64,000 nt of DNA from UBA1479 sp038109305 (GTDB lineage: Bacteria > Pseudomonadota > Alphaproteobacteria > Rhodospirillales > Casp-alpha2): the NCBI GenBank assembly GCA_038109305.1, contig JAYNIR010000005.1, forward strand, positions 62,001 to 126,000, read 5' to 3'. Shown here one piece after another: positions 8,625 through 17,093 of this stretch. A model generated the notes under the pieces. It was not told the origin of the DNA and made no database searches. It was given only the letters and a program-made list of their open reading frames with translations. A program made the translations under genes and the position numbers. Each line of letters opens with the position of its first letter. Position 1 is the first letter of the stretch.

Positions 8625-8636
8625 AATGTATACAAT
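8625..8636. promoter_or_regulatory. TGTATACA palindrome, candidate GntR-type operator (aor)
   Basis: AATGTATACAAT differs by one base from the perfect ATTGTATACAAT. It lies between the presumed promoter and the ribosome site of the aor gene, a position suited to repression. The same palindrome recurs upstream of three other operons in the window. Confidence 0.5.
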
Positions 8637-8701
8637 CGTTCCGTCCGGTTTACGGAATTTCAGGCCCCGTTTCCAGTGACAAGTTGATCACCCGCCACCT
8701 G

Positions 8702-9346
8702 TCAGCCGGGAAAATCCGGCTGGTTTTCGGGCCGGGCTGCCTGAAACGCCGGGATTCCGGCGGACGCCGCGTCGATGCCTAAAATCAGGGGAAACCGGGC
8801 CAGATCGAACCCGTAGACCCGCGCATTATACAGCATCGGGATCAGGTAGATGTCCGCCAGCGTCGGCCGGTCGCCGTAACAAAACTGCGTTGCCGACGGG
8901 CGGCGTTGCAGCATGGTTTCCAGCATGGCGAGCCCCGACGTCACCCAATGTTCGTACCAGACCATGGTCTTTTCCTCGGACCAGCCTTCGACGTCCATAA
9001 GGTGGTCGCGGACGCGGTGATTGTGGATGGGGTGGATTTCACAAGCGATGTATTGGGCGAAGCCGCGCGCGGCGATGCCGTCCAGCGGATCGTCCGGCAG
9101 TAGCGACGGTTCGGGAACGGTCTGTTCAAGCCATTCGATGATCGCCGTCGACTGGCCGAACACGCGGCCGTCGACCTCGAGCGCCGGCAACAGGCCTTGC
9201 GGGTTCAGCCGCGTGTATTCCGGCGCGTGCCAGTCGCCCATGGGAACGTATTCGTAATCGACGCCCTTAAGCCCGAGCGCGATGCGCGCCCGCTGCCCGG
9301 CCGAATTGCGGTAACGCGAATAGAGTCTGATCGGTTGCTGGCCCAT
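8702..9346 (-). CDS. Zeta-class glutathione S-transferase, maleylacetoacetate isomerase-like
   Basis: A 214-residue GST with an N-terminal thioredoxin fold and a C-terminal helical domain. The stretch NSAGQRARIAL near residue 15 resembles the catalytic SS-x-C/A-x-R-RIAL region of maleylacetoacetate isomerase, and FGQSTAIIEWLEQ and HPIHNHRV are also zeta-class features. Such enzymes isomerise maleylacetoacetate or maleylpyruvate in tyrosine, homogentisate or gentisate breakdown. It follows the malic enzyme gene on the same strand by 32 bases. No homogentisate or gentisate dioxygenase is in the window, so the pathway assignment is only by family. Confidence 0.8.
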   Translation of the reverse strand: MGQQPIRLYSRYRNSAGQRARIALGLKGVDYEYVPMGDWHAPEYTRLNPQGLLPALEVDGRVFGQSTAIIEWLEQTVPEPSLLPDDPLDGIAARGFAQYIACEIHPIHNHRVRDHLMDVEGWSEEKTMVWYEHWVTSGLAMLETMLQRRPSATQFCYGDRPTLADIYLIPMLYNARVYGFDLARFPLILGIDAASAGIPAFQAARPENQPDFPG

Positions 9347-9378
9347 GGTCGGTGATGCCCGGCGGGTTCGGTGCTGCG

Positions 9379-11664
9379 CTAAATCAGCCGCCCGCGGGAC
9401 TGCGCGTCGACCACAGCAAGGGCGCTCATGTTGACGATGCCGCGCGCCGTCACCGCGTTGGTCATAATGTGCGCCGGCTGATCCATGCCGATCAGGATCG
9501 GCCCGATGGGCAGGCCGTTTTCCAAGGACTTCAGCAGGTTAAACGCGCTGTTGGCGGCTTCCCGGTTGGGGAAGACCAGCAGGTTCGCCATGCCCGTCAG
9601 CTTCGAATTGGGGAAGATGCGCTTGCGGATTTCCTCGTCGACAGCGGCATCGGCCTGCATTTCGCCTTCAACTTCCAATACCGGCGCCTTTTCGCGAAGC
9701 AGCATCAGCGCATCCCGCATTTTTTGCGCTTCGGGTGTGGCGTCGGCCCCGAAATTGGAATGCGACAGCAGCGCCACCCGGGGTGTTTCGCCGAAATTTT
9801 TCACATAGTCCGCGGACAGCATGGTCATTTCGGCGATTTCCACGGCCGTCGGGTCATGGGTGACCTGCGTATCGACCAGGAAGAACGTGCCCTTGGGCAG
9901 CAAAAGAACGCTGAGCGCCGACACGTCTTTGACGCCTGGCGCCCTGTTGATGACGCTCATCAAATGGCGCAGGTGATAGTCATACCGCCCGGTGACGCCG
10001 CAGATCATCGCGTCGGCCTCGCCGCGTTTCAGCATGATGGCGGCGATGACCGTGGTGTTGGTGCGTACGATCTGGCGGGCCGCCTGCGGCGATACGCCCT
10101 TTCGTTCCATGATGCCGTGATAGCACCGCCAGTATTCTTCGAACCGGGGATCGTCGTCCGGGTTACAGACTTCGAAGTCTTTCTTCGGGTCCAGATGCAG
10201 TCCCAGTCGTTCGATCCGCACGGCGATCACGTCCGGCCGGCCGACCAGGATGGGCCTGGCCATGCCTTCGTCGATCAGGACCTGCGTTGCGCGCAAGACC
10301 CTATGCGATTCACCGTCGGCGAAGACCAGGCGTTTTGGGTTTTGTTTCGCGCGTTCGAACAGCGGCTTCATCAGCATGCCCGACCGCCAGACGAAGCGGT
10401 TCAACTGGTCGCGGTAGGCGCCGAAGTCGGCAATCGGGCGCTTTGCAACGCCGGAATCCATGGCGGCCTTGGCGACGGCGGACGCAACCTCGACGATCAG
10501 CCGCATGTCGAACGGTTTCGGCAAAAGGTATTCCGGGCCGAAGCGCAGGTCTTCCCCGGCGTAGGTCGCGGCGACGGTTTCGGAACTTTCCTGCATGGTC
10601 AGGTCGGCGATGGCCTGCACTGCGGCCAGTTTCATTTCCTCGTTGATCGTCGTCGCCCCGCAATCGAGCGCGCCACGGAAGATGAAAGGAAAGCAAAGCA
10701 CGTTGTTGACCTGGTTCGGATAGTCCGACCGGCCCGTGCACATGACCACGTCGGAGACGGCGACCTTGGCGTCCTCGGGCAGGATTTCCGGGTCCGGATT
10801 GGCCAGCGCCATGATGAACGGGCGTTTCGCCATGGCCTTGACCATGTCGGCCTTCAGGATGCCCCCCGCCGACAAGCCCAGGAACACGTCGGCGCCCTTG
10901 ACGGCGTCGGCCAGTGTGCGGCCCTTGGTGTCTTGCGCGTATTCGGCCTTCTGGTCGGTCATTTCCTCGGTCCGGCCCTTGAAGACGATGCCCTTGTGAT
11001 CGACCAGCGTTATGTTTTCCCGCTTCACGCCCATGGACACCATCAGGTTCAGGCACGCGATGCCCGCCGCCCCGCCGCCGGTGGACACGACCTTGATGCT
11101 GCCCATTTCCTTGCCGACGACGCGAAGCCCGTTGGTCAGCGCCGCGCACACGACGATGGCGGTGCCGTGCTGATCGTCGTGAAAGACCGGGATGTTCATC
11201 CGCTCTTTCAGTTTCTTTTCCAGGATGAAGCAGTCGGGCGATTTCACGTCTTCCAGGTTGATGGCGCCGAAGGTCGGCTCCATGGCCGCGATGATGTCGA
11301 CCAGCTTTTCCGGGTCCAACTCGTTCAGTTCGATGTCGAACACGTTGATGTCGGCGAACTTCTTGAACAGCACCGCCTTGCCTTCCATCACTGGCTTGGA
11401 CGCGAGTCCGCCGATGTTGCCGAGGCCCAGGACCGCCGTGCCGTTGGAAATTACGGCGACCAGGTTCTGCCGCCCGGTCAGCGTCGCGGCTTCTTCGGGG
11501 TCGTCCTTGATCGCGAGGCACGCATAGGCCACGCCCGGCGAATAGGCGAAGGACAGGTCGCGCTGGGTCGACAGCGACTTGGTGGGCCGGATTTCCAGCT
11601 TGCCGGGAATGGGCTCGCGGTGAAACGCCAGCGCCCGTTCCTTGAAATTCTCATTGCCCGCCAT
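9379..11664 (-). CDS. maeB: NADP-dependent malic enzyme with phosphotransacetylase-like domain
   Basis: This enzyme decarboxylates malate to pyruvate with NADP reduction, supplying pyruvate and NADPH during growth on organic acids. The chosen ATG at 11664 (MAGNENFKERALAFH) gives 761 residues, the normal MaeB size, and has a GGGGGCG ribosome site. The open frame extends further upstream, but that part overlaps the promoter of the divergent gene. The N-terminal half is the malic enzyme (YSPGVAYAC; FHDDQHGTAIV; the NAD-fold STGGGAAGIACL). The C-terminal third, from about residue 430, is a phosphotransacetylase-like regulatory domain (KRLVFADGESHRVLRA). It is divergent from the phosphodiesterase gene. 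Confidence 0.93.
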   Translation of the reverse strand: MAGNENFKERALAFHREPIPGKLEIRPTKSLSTQRDLSFAYSPGVAYACLAIKDDPEEAATLTGRQNLVAVISNGTAVLGLGNIGGLASKPVMEGKAVLFKKFADINVFDIELNELDPEKLVDIIAAMEPTFGAINLEDVKSPDCFILEKKLKERMNIPVFHDDQHGTAIVVCAALTNGLRVVGKEMGSIKVVSTGGGAAGIACLNLMVSMGVKRENITLVDHKGIVFKGRTEEMTDQKAEYAQDTKGRTLADAVKGADVFLGLSAGGILKADMVKAMAKRPFIMALANPDPEILPEDAKVAVSDVVMCTGRSDYPNQVNNVLCFPFIFRGALDCGATTINEEMKLAAVQAIADLTMQESSETVAATYAGEDLRFGPEYLLPKPFDMRLIVEVASAVAKAAMDSGVAKRPIADFGAYRDQLNRFVWRSGMLMKPLFERAKQNPKRLVFADGESHRVLRATQVLIDEGMARPILVGRPDVIAVRIERLGLHLDPKKDFEVCNPDDDPRFEEYWRCYHGIMERKGVSPQAARQIVRTNTTVIAAIMLKRGEADAMICGVTGRYDYHLRHLMSVINRAPGVKDVSALSVLLLPKGTFFLVDTQVTHDPTAVEIAEMTMLSADYVKNFGETPRVALLSHSNFGADATPEAQKMRDALMLLREKAPVLEVEGEMQADAAVDEEIRKRIFPNSKLTGMANLLVFPNREAANSAFNLLKSLENGLPIGPILIGMDQPAHIMTNAVTARGIVNMSALAVVDAQSRGRLI

Positions 11665-11815
11665 CCCGCGCCCCCTTTTGTGGTGACCTCGGCGCGCCGG
11701 CTCCGGCGTGTCCCAGTCACAGAAACCTCTTGTAAGGGTGCGCGGTAAACGGCAGAAAGACAACGGTTTTGATGCAAATCCCGATAAGTTCTTCAAAAGC
11801 GAGGCAGGGCGGTCC

Positions 11816-12553
11816 ATGACCGGGCAGACCCAACTTCCGGCTATCATCGGCCATCGTGGCGCGGCGGGGCTCGCGCCGGAAAACACGCTTGCCTCCATCC
11901 GGAAAGCCCATGATTTGGGCGTCCGGTGCGTCGAATTCGACGTCATGCTTACCGCCGACGGCACGCCGGTGCTGTTTCATGACGAAACCCTGGAACGAAC
12001 GACGAACGGCACGGGCCGCCTGGCGGACCGCCGCTGGGAAGACATCAAGTCATTGGACGCCGGCGGCTGGTTTTCCGGCGCCTTCAAGGGCGAACCGATT
12101 CCCAGCCTGCATCAGACGTTGGCCGTTTTGGGCAAACTCGGCCTTGCCGCCAATGTGGAATTGAAACCGGCGGCGGGGACCGACGCCATGACCGGCGTCA
12201 TCGCCGCCCGTACATTGCAGGAAAACTGGCCGGCCAACCTGCCGGCGCCGGTGCTGTCGAGCTTTTCCGAAATGGCGCTCTTGTCGGCGGCGGACCAGGC
12301 GCCCGAATTCCCACGGGCGTTTCTGGCCGACGCCGTGCCGGGCGACTGGCGGGCCGCGTGCGTACGCCTAGGCGCGGGGGCGCTGCACGCGGGCGGCAAA
12401 CGCCTGACCCCGGATCAGGCCAAGGCGGTGACCGGGGCGGGGTACGCGCTCCGCGTCTATACGGTGAGCGACCCGGCCGACGCCAAACGGCTGTTCGGCT
12501 GGGGCGTTGAAAGTGTGTTTACCGATTTCCCCGACCGGATTGCGGCCGCGTGA
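11816..12553 (+). CDS. ugpQ: Glycerophosphodiester phosphodiesterase
   Basis: Hydrolyses glycerophosphodiesters from phospholipid turnover to glycerol-3-phosphate and an alcohol. The 245-residue protein from the ATG at 11816 starts with the GDPD signature IIGHRGAAGLAPENTLASI, with catalytic HR and E, then EFDVMLTADGTPVLFHDETLERTTNG, and ends in VFTDFPD. It lacks a signal peptide, so it is cytosolic like UgpQ. The stop codon overlaps the next gene's start (TGATG), pointing to translational coupling with the EamA transporter downstream. The open frame continues upstream of 11816, but the extra residues do not fit the family. Confidence 0.92.
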   Translation: MTGQTQLPAIIGHRGAAGLAPENTLASIRKAHDLGVRCVEFDVMLTADGTPVLFHDETLERTTNGTGRLADRRWEDIKSLDAGGWFSGAFKGEPIPSLHQTLAVLGKLGLAANVELKPAAGTDAMTGVIAARTLQENWPANLPAPVLSSFSEMALLSAADQAPEFPRAFLADAVPGDWRAACVRLGAGALHAGGKRLTPDQAKAVTGAGYALRVYTVSDPADAKRLFGWGVESVFTDFPDRIAAA

Positions 12554-13530
12554 TGCCGATCATGGCCGGGATAAAAGGGTCGGCGGCGCCTGGGCGGGCG
12601 GTCACGCTGGCGGTCATGGGGGGCGCGTTGTTGACCTTCAGCGACGCGGGGCTGAAATGGCTCTCCGGCGAATTGGCGCCGGGCCAGATCATGTTTTTGC
12701 GGGGCGTCATCGGCGGCTTGATGGTGATCGCGATTACGGCGGCGACCCGGGGGGCGGGCGCGCTTCACCCCAAAAGCCTGACCATCCACGGGCTTCGCGG
12801 CGCGATATCGATCCTCGCAACCTTCACTTATTTATTGGGCATTCCGGATGTACCGCTGGCCATGGCGACGGCGATCCTGTTCGCAAGCCCCATCCTGATG
12901 ACCGCCCTTGCGCCGTTTTTCATCGGTGAAGACGTCGGCTGGCGGCGGTGGTCGGCGGTCGGCGCCGGGTTCGTCGGCGTGCTGATCATCATCCGGCCGA
13001 CCGGCAGCGGTCTTGAATGGGCGGTACTGTTCATTCTGGCCGCCGCGTTCGGCGAGGCCGTGCGCGATTTGATCACCCGGGGCGCATCGGGCCGCGAAAC
13101 TACCCATTCGATCCTGTTCACCATGATGCTGTTCATGGCGGGGTCGGGGCTAGTTCTGCCGCCTTACGACTGGCCCGACATGGCCGCACTCCACTGGACG
13201 GTCATGATCGGCGCGACGGCGATCTGGACGACCGCGCATGTGTTTTTGATCGAGGCGTTCCGCTTTGGCGAGGCGGCGCTTCTGGCGCCCTTTAAATACT
13301 GCAACCTGTTCTTCGCGACGATCCTGGGGTTTGTCATCTGGGGCAACCTGCCCGATGCCTGGATCTGGACCGGCAGCGCCGTGATCGTTGCGTCGGGGCT
13401 GTACATCCTGCACCGTGAGGTGCTGCGCCGCGCGCCGGTGACGGCGCTCGACCCCGTGCGGGACGATCCGGAACTGGAAAAAGAGCCGGAGCCCGCCCCT
13501 AAGTCGGATCAAGAGACCGAACCGAAATGA
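12553..13530 (+). CDS. EamA/DMT-family membrane transporter (first copy)
   Basis: A drug/metabolite-transporter-type permease of 325 residues with about ten hydrophobic helices in two EamA repeats. The ATG at 12553 shares one base with the upstream stop (TGATG); a GTG one codon earlier is also possible. Features shared with the second copy at 14847-15770 include LTFSDAGLKWLSG near the start, VGWRRW before helix 5, and GEAALLAPFKYCNLFFA near the end, so the two are clear paralogues. The hydrophilic C-terminal tail is acidic. It is in an operon with the phosphodiesterase and the SpmAB fusion. The substrate is unknown. Confidence 0.88.
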   Translation: MPIMAGIKGSAAPGRAVTLAVMGGALLTFSDAGLKWLSGELAPGQIMFLRGVIGGLMVIAITAATRGAGALHPKSLTIHGLRGAISILATFTYLLGIPDVPLAMATAILFASPILMTALAPFFIGEDVGWRRWSAVGAGFVGVLIIIRPTGSGLEWAVLFILAAAFGEAVRDLITRGASGRETTHSILFTMMLFMAGSGLVLPPYDWPDMAALHWTVMIGATAIWTTAHVFLIEAFRFGEAALLAPFKYCNLFFATILGFVIWGNLPDAWIWTGSAVIVASGLYILHREVLRRAPVTALDPVRDDPELEKEPEPAPKSDQETEPK

Positions 13531-14822
13531 ACGTTATCTTTTTCGCCATCGTTGCCGTTGCATTCCTGGCCGCTGCCGGGCGGCAGATCGGCTGGTCGGG
13601 CGACGGGGTATCACCCATGGCGGCGCTCGCTACAGGCATGATCGATGCGGCGGCGGGGGCGGTGACGCTGGCCATCGGGCTGGTGGGCTTGATGGCGCTG
13701 TTTCTGGGATTGATGAAGGTAGCGGAAGAAGGCGGGCTTCTCCGCATCATCGCCCGTGTGCTGCGCCCGTTGATGGTGCGGCTGTTCCCCGACGTGCCGG
13801 CGGACCATCCGGCGATGGGGTCGATGATCCTCAACATCTCGGCCAATGCGCTCGGGCTCGGCAACGCGGCAACGCCCTTCGGCATCCGCGCGATGCAGCA
13901 ATTGAACGACCTGAACTCGACGAAGGGTACGGCGACCAACGCCATGGCGCTGTTCCTCGCGATTAATACGTCCAGCGTGACTTTGCTGCCGACCGGCGTG
14001 ATCGCGCTGCGCGCCGCGGCGGGGTCCGCCGACCCGGCGGGCATCGTGCCGACGACGTTGTTCGCGACCATCTGTTCGACGGCGGTCGCAATCATTTCCG
14101 CCAAACTGCTGGCGCCCCGGTTCGCGCAAACCGCCGCCGACCAGACGAAAGGACAGTCCGAACCCGTCGCCCTGGATATCCCGGGCGCGGTGACCGCCGA
14201 AGTCGGCGCCGACGGGACCGAGGCCTATCCCATGTGGGTTTCCGTCACTGCACTTCTGGCCGTCGCGGCGTTGGTGCCGCTGACCGTGGTCTTTGGTAAA
14301 TCCATCGCGCCCTGGATCGTACCGGGGCTGATGGTCGGGATTTTGACCTTCGGGGTGTTCAAGCGCGTGCCGGTCTACGAATGTTTTGTCGAGGGGGCGA
14401 AAGACGGCTTTAACGTGGCGCTCCGGATCATTCCCTACCTGGTGGCGATCCTCAGCGCGGTCGCCATGTTCCGCGCGTCGGGCGCCATGGAAATGCTGAT
14501 CGGCCCGCTGGGCTCCGTCACCGGATTGCTGGGTCTGCCAGCGGAAGCCCTGCCCATGGCGCTCTTGCGCCCGCTGTCCGGCTCCGGCGCCTACGGCATC
14601 CTGGCGTCGATCATCCAAAACCCGGCCATCGGGCCCGACAGCTACGTCGGCTATCTGGTGTCGACCTTCCAGGGATCGACGGAAACGACCTTTTATGTGC
14701 TGGCCGTCTATTTCGGCGCGGTCGGCATCCGCCGCATCCGCCACGCGTTGTTTGCGGCGTTGCTGGCCGACGTCGCCGGTATTTCCGCTGCCGTTTTTAT
14801 CGTCGGGCTGCTCTATGGATGA
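13527..14822 (+). CDS. SpmA-SpmB fused nucleoside-recognition (Gate domain) membrane protein
   Basis: A 431-residue integral membrane protein that joins the two proteins known in Bacillus as spore maturation proteins A and B. The N-terminal half carries the SpmA signature NISANALGLGNAATPFGI. The C-terminal half carries the SpmB signature GSGAYGILASIIQNPAIGPD with STFQGSTETTFYV. Both are nucleoside-transporter Gate domains. In non-sporulating bacteria the role is unclear; transport across the inner membrane is the usual inference. The start overlaps the upstream EamA stop by four bases (ATGA), and a second EamA gene follows 24 bases downstream, so it is the centre of a membrane-protein operon. 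Confidence 0.88.
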   Translation: MNVIFFAIVAVAFLAAAGRQIGWSGDGVSPMAALATGMIDAAAGAVTLAIGLVGLMALFLGLMKVAEEGGLLRIIARVLRPLMVRLFPDVPADHPAMGSMILNISANALGLGNAATPFGIRAMQQLNDLNSTKGTATNAMALFLAINTSSVTLLPTGVIALRAAAGSADPAGIVPTTLFATICSTAVAIISAKLLAPRFAQTAADQTKGQSEPVALDIPGAVTAEVGADGTEAYPMWVSVTALLAVAALVPLTVVFGKSIAPWIVPGLMVGILTFGVFKRVPVYECFVEGAKDGFNVALRIIPYLVAILSAVAMFRASGAMEMLIGPLGSVTGLLGLPAEALPMALLRPLSGSGAYGILASIIQNPAIGPDSYVGYLVSTFQGSTETTFYVLAVYFGAVGIRRIRHALFAALLADVAGISAAVFIVGLLYG

Positions 14823-14846
14823 CGCCGCGATGAAAGGGGATACGTC

Positions 14847-15770
14847 ATGGCGTTGATGGCGACGGTCAACGGATCAAGCGCCCCCGGGCGGGCGATTTTG
14901 CTGATGCTCGCGGGCGGGTTTCTGCTGACCGTCAACGACGCGGTCATGAAATGGCTGACCGGCGGCTACCCCGTGGGGCAGTTGCTGCTCGTCCGCTCGG
15001 CCTTTTCCATCCTGTTCATCATGGGGTTGATGCGGTTTACCGGCGGCATAGAGAGTTTGCGCGTCCGAAACTGGCGTTTGCATCTTGTCCGCAGCACCGC
15101 CGTGGTCGCTGGCACGTTCTTTTTCGTTTCGGGCTTGCAGTACCTGACCCTTGCCGAGGCGACCGCCGTGGTCTTCGCCGGCCCCTTGTTCATCACCGCG
15201 CTGGCGCCGGTTTTGATCGGCGAACATGTCGGCTGGCGGCGGTGGACGGCGGTGATGATCGGGTTTACCGGCGTGATGATCATCGTCCGTCCGGGGTCCG
15301 ACGCCATGCAGTGGGCGGTTATGTTCCCGCTTGCCTCGGCCATGACCGGTGCGCTTCGCGATCTCGTCACCCGTGCCGCGTCGACGACGGAAAAGTCGAC
15401 GGCCCTGCTTGCGACCGGCACGGTGGTGACCGGGATCGGCGGGCTGTGTTCCTATCCGTTCGGCTGGGCGGACATCGCGCTGCCGGATTTCGGGCTAATG
15501 GCGCTATCGGGGATTCTCATGGCTGGCGCGCATTTCATGGTGATTGAAAGTTTCCGCCACGGCGAAGCGGCGATGGTGGCACCCTTCAAATATTCCAACA
15601 TGATCTATGCAGTGGCGCTGGGCTTTTTGATCTGGGGCGACCTGCCGGACCTGTGGACCTGGGCCGGCACGGCGGTGCTGATCTCCTCGGGGCTTTATAT
15701 TCTCTACCGCGAACGCCAGGTCGGCGCGGACATTCCGCGCACCGGCACGTCCGGCGGCGCGGGCGGTTAG
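14847..15770 (+). CDS. EamA/DMT-family membrane transporter (second copy)
   Basis: A 307-residue ten-helix permease, paralogous to the one at 12553-13530. It matches through LTVNDAVMKWLTGG, HVGWRRWTAV and GEAAMVAPFKYSNMIYAV. The ATG at 14847 has an AAGGGGA ribosome site. It ends the four-gene plus-strand operon with the phosphodiesterase, first EamA gene and SpmAB fusion. Family members export amino acids, metabolites or drugs, and nothing here identifies the cargo. Confidence 0.88.
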   Translation: MALMATVNGSSAPGRAILLMLAGGFLLTVNDAVMKWLTGGYPVGQLLLVRSAFSILFIMGLMRFTGGIESLRVRNWRLHLVRSTAVVAGTFFFVSGLQYLTLAEATAVVFAGPLFITALAPVLIGEHVGWRRWTAVMIGFTGVMIIVRPGSDAMQWAVMFPLASAMTGALRDLVTRAASTTEKSTALLATGTVVTGIGGLCSYPFGWADIALPDFGLMALSGILMAGAHFMVIESFRHGEAAMVAPFKYSNMIYAVALGFLIWGDLPDLWTWAGTAVLISSGLYILYRERQVGADIPRTGTSGGAGG

Positions 15771-15801
15771 GCGGCGGGATTTTCAATTCCCTGAATTCGG
15801 A

Positions 15802-16947
15802 TTATTTGCCCTTGGGGGCGACCGGCGCGGGTAAGGCGGGGATTGATGCGCCCGGCGCCGCGGGCGCCGTGGTGGCCGCCGGGAAGGCGGTTTCTTCCGG
15901 TTTGGTGACCGACGCCGGCAGCGCCTGCTTCAACGCGTCGCGGGCGACGATGGCTTTCTTGTCGCCGTTTTCGGCGGCGGCGCTGATCCATTTGTAAGCC
16001 AGCTTGTCGTCCTTGGGCACGCCCTGGCCGTTGTAATAGAGGAAGCCCAAATTGAACTGCGCCGCCGGGTTGCCTTTTTCGGCGGCGCGGCCGAACCACT
16101 CGGCAGCCTTGGCGTAGTCCTGGGCGACGCCGGTGCCGTTGTAATGCATGGTGCCGATGGAATACTGCGCGCCCGGATGGCCGTCGATGGCGGATTGGGC
16201 GAACAGCTTCGCGACCTCGGCCTTGTCGGTCTCGGTCTTGGCCTTGCTGTAAAGATCGATCGCCCGTTTATAGGTCAGGTCGGCGGCGGGGGGCACCGGT
16301 TTGGATTCCGGAGTCGGCTGTGTCAAATCCATGGGCTTTGCCGTGGCGGCGGGCATGGGTTCCGCCGGCTGGGCGGCCACTTCCTTGGCCGGCTCCGCCG
16401 GTTTTTCGGCGGCCGGCATCTGCGCCTTCATGGGGTCGGCCGGGGCCTCGGGTTTGGCCGGCTCGGCAGCCATGGCCGGGGCCGGTTCGGCGGGCGCCGC
16501 CATTTCCGGTTTCGGCTCGGGCGCCGTCGGCGCTTCGGCCATGGGTTGAACTTCAACCGGTTTTTCCATGGGTTCCGCGGCGGCGGGTTCCTTGGGGTCG
16601 CCCGGCATAGGCTTGGACGATTGCTGCGTCACGTGCAGGACCGGCGGCAGGTTGATCCGGGCGCTCGACGTCAGGTCCAGGTCGAAGGCGTCGCGCAGAT
16701 CCCACCAGACCGAGCGCGCGGCGAACATCATATCGCCGCCGCCCATGCCGACCTTGCCCTTGATCTTGTGTTTGATCTCGATGACCTGAGCGATGTGCTT
16801 TTCCGGCACCCCGGCGGAGCGCAATTGCGAGGCGAGCGTGTAGTCGGGATATAACAAGGCGAGCCCGCCCGCGGCGATCCCCAGGATAATAGCCAGGATG
16901 ATCAGCCCCTTGATCAGCGAGCCTACCAAACTTCTCTTTTTCGCCAT
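15802..16947 (-). CDS. Membrane-anchored Sel1-repeat protein with Pro/Ala-rich linker
   Basis: A 381-residue protein. It has one N-terminal membrane segment (GLIILAIILGIAAGGLALL, about residues 14-32), a conserved-looking region to about residue 105, a long low-complexity linker rich in Pro, Ala, Glu and Lys (about 110-225), then Sel1-type TPR repeats (AQYSIGTMHYNGTGVAQDYA and AQFNLGFLYYNGQGVPKD) at about 255-330, and a Pro/Ala tail. Sel1 repeats usually mediate protein contacts, so a periplasmic scaffold or envelope role is likely. An excellent GGAGGG ribosome site precedes the ATG. It converges with the EamA gene, 31 bases apart. The specific function is unknown. Confidence 0.82.
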   Translation of the reverse strand: MAKKRSLVGSLIKGLIILAIILGIAAGGLALLYPDYTLASQLRSAGVPEKHIAQVIEIKHKIKGKVGMGGGDMMFAARSVWWDLRDAFDLDLTSSARINLPPVLHVTQQSSKPMPGDPKEPAAAEPMEKPVEVQPMAEAPTAPEPKPEMAAPAEPAPAMAAEPAKPEAPADPMKAQMPAAEKPAEPAKEVAAQPAEPMPAATAKPMDLTQPTPESKPVPPAADLTYKRAIDLYSKAKTETDKAEVAKLFAQSAIDGHPGAQYSIGTMHYNGTGVAQDYAKAAEWFGRAAEKGNPAAQFNLGFLYYNGQGVPKDDKLAYKWISAAAENGDKKAIVARDALKQALPASVTKPEETAFPAATTAPAAPGASIPALPAPVAPKGK

Positions 16948-17093
16948 CAGGCGATCCCTCCTTCGCCCCGGCCCGGCGCTCCCCGTGCGGCCGACGCTAA
17001 TACCTTTAATCTACTGTTTTTTTGCTCCGACGGAACCCGCCAAAAGTAATAGTCCCGGTCACCCCGACCATTCCGATCAACGTTAAACAAGAT

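Noticed and set aside
9352..11748. A 798-codon open frame on the plus strand opposite the malic enzyme gene
   Set aside because: Its composition (Arg, His, Gly, Val and Asp rich) is typical of an antisense shadow in GC-rich DNA, it has no recognisable domain, and the minus-strand gene is certain.
11708..11815. Upstream extension of the phosphodiesterase frame
   Set aside because: The added 36 residues are unlike the family, and the region must hold the divergent maeB promoter; the ATG at 11816 directly precedes the conserved IIGHRG start.
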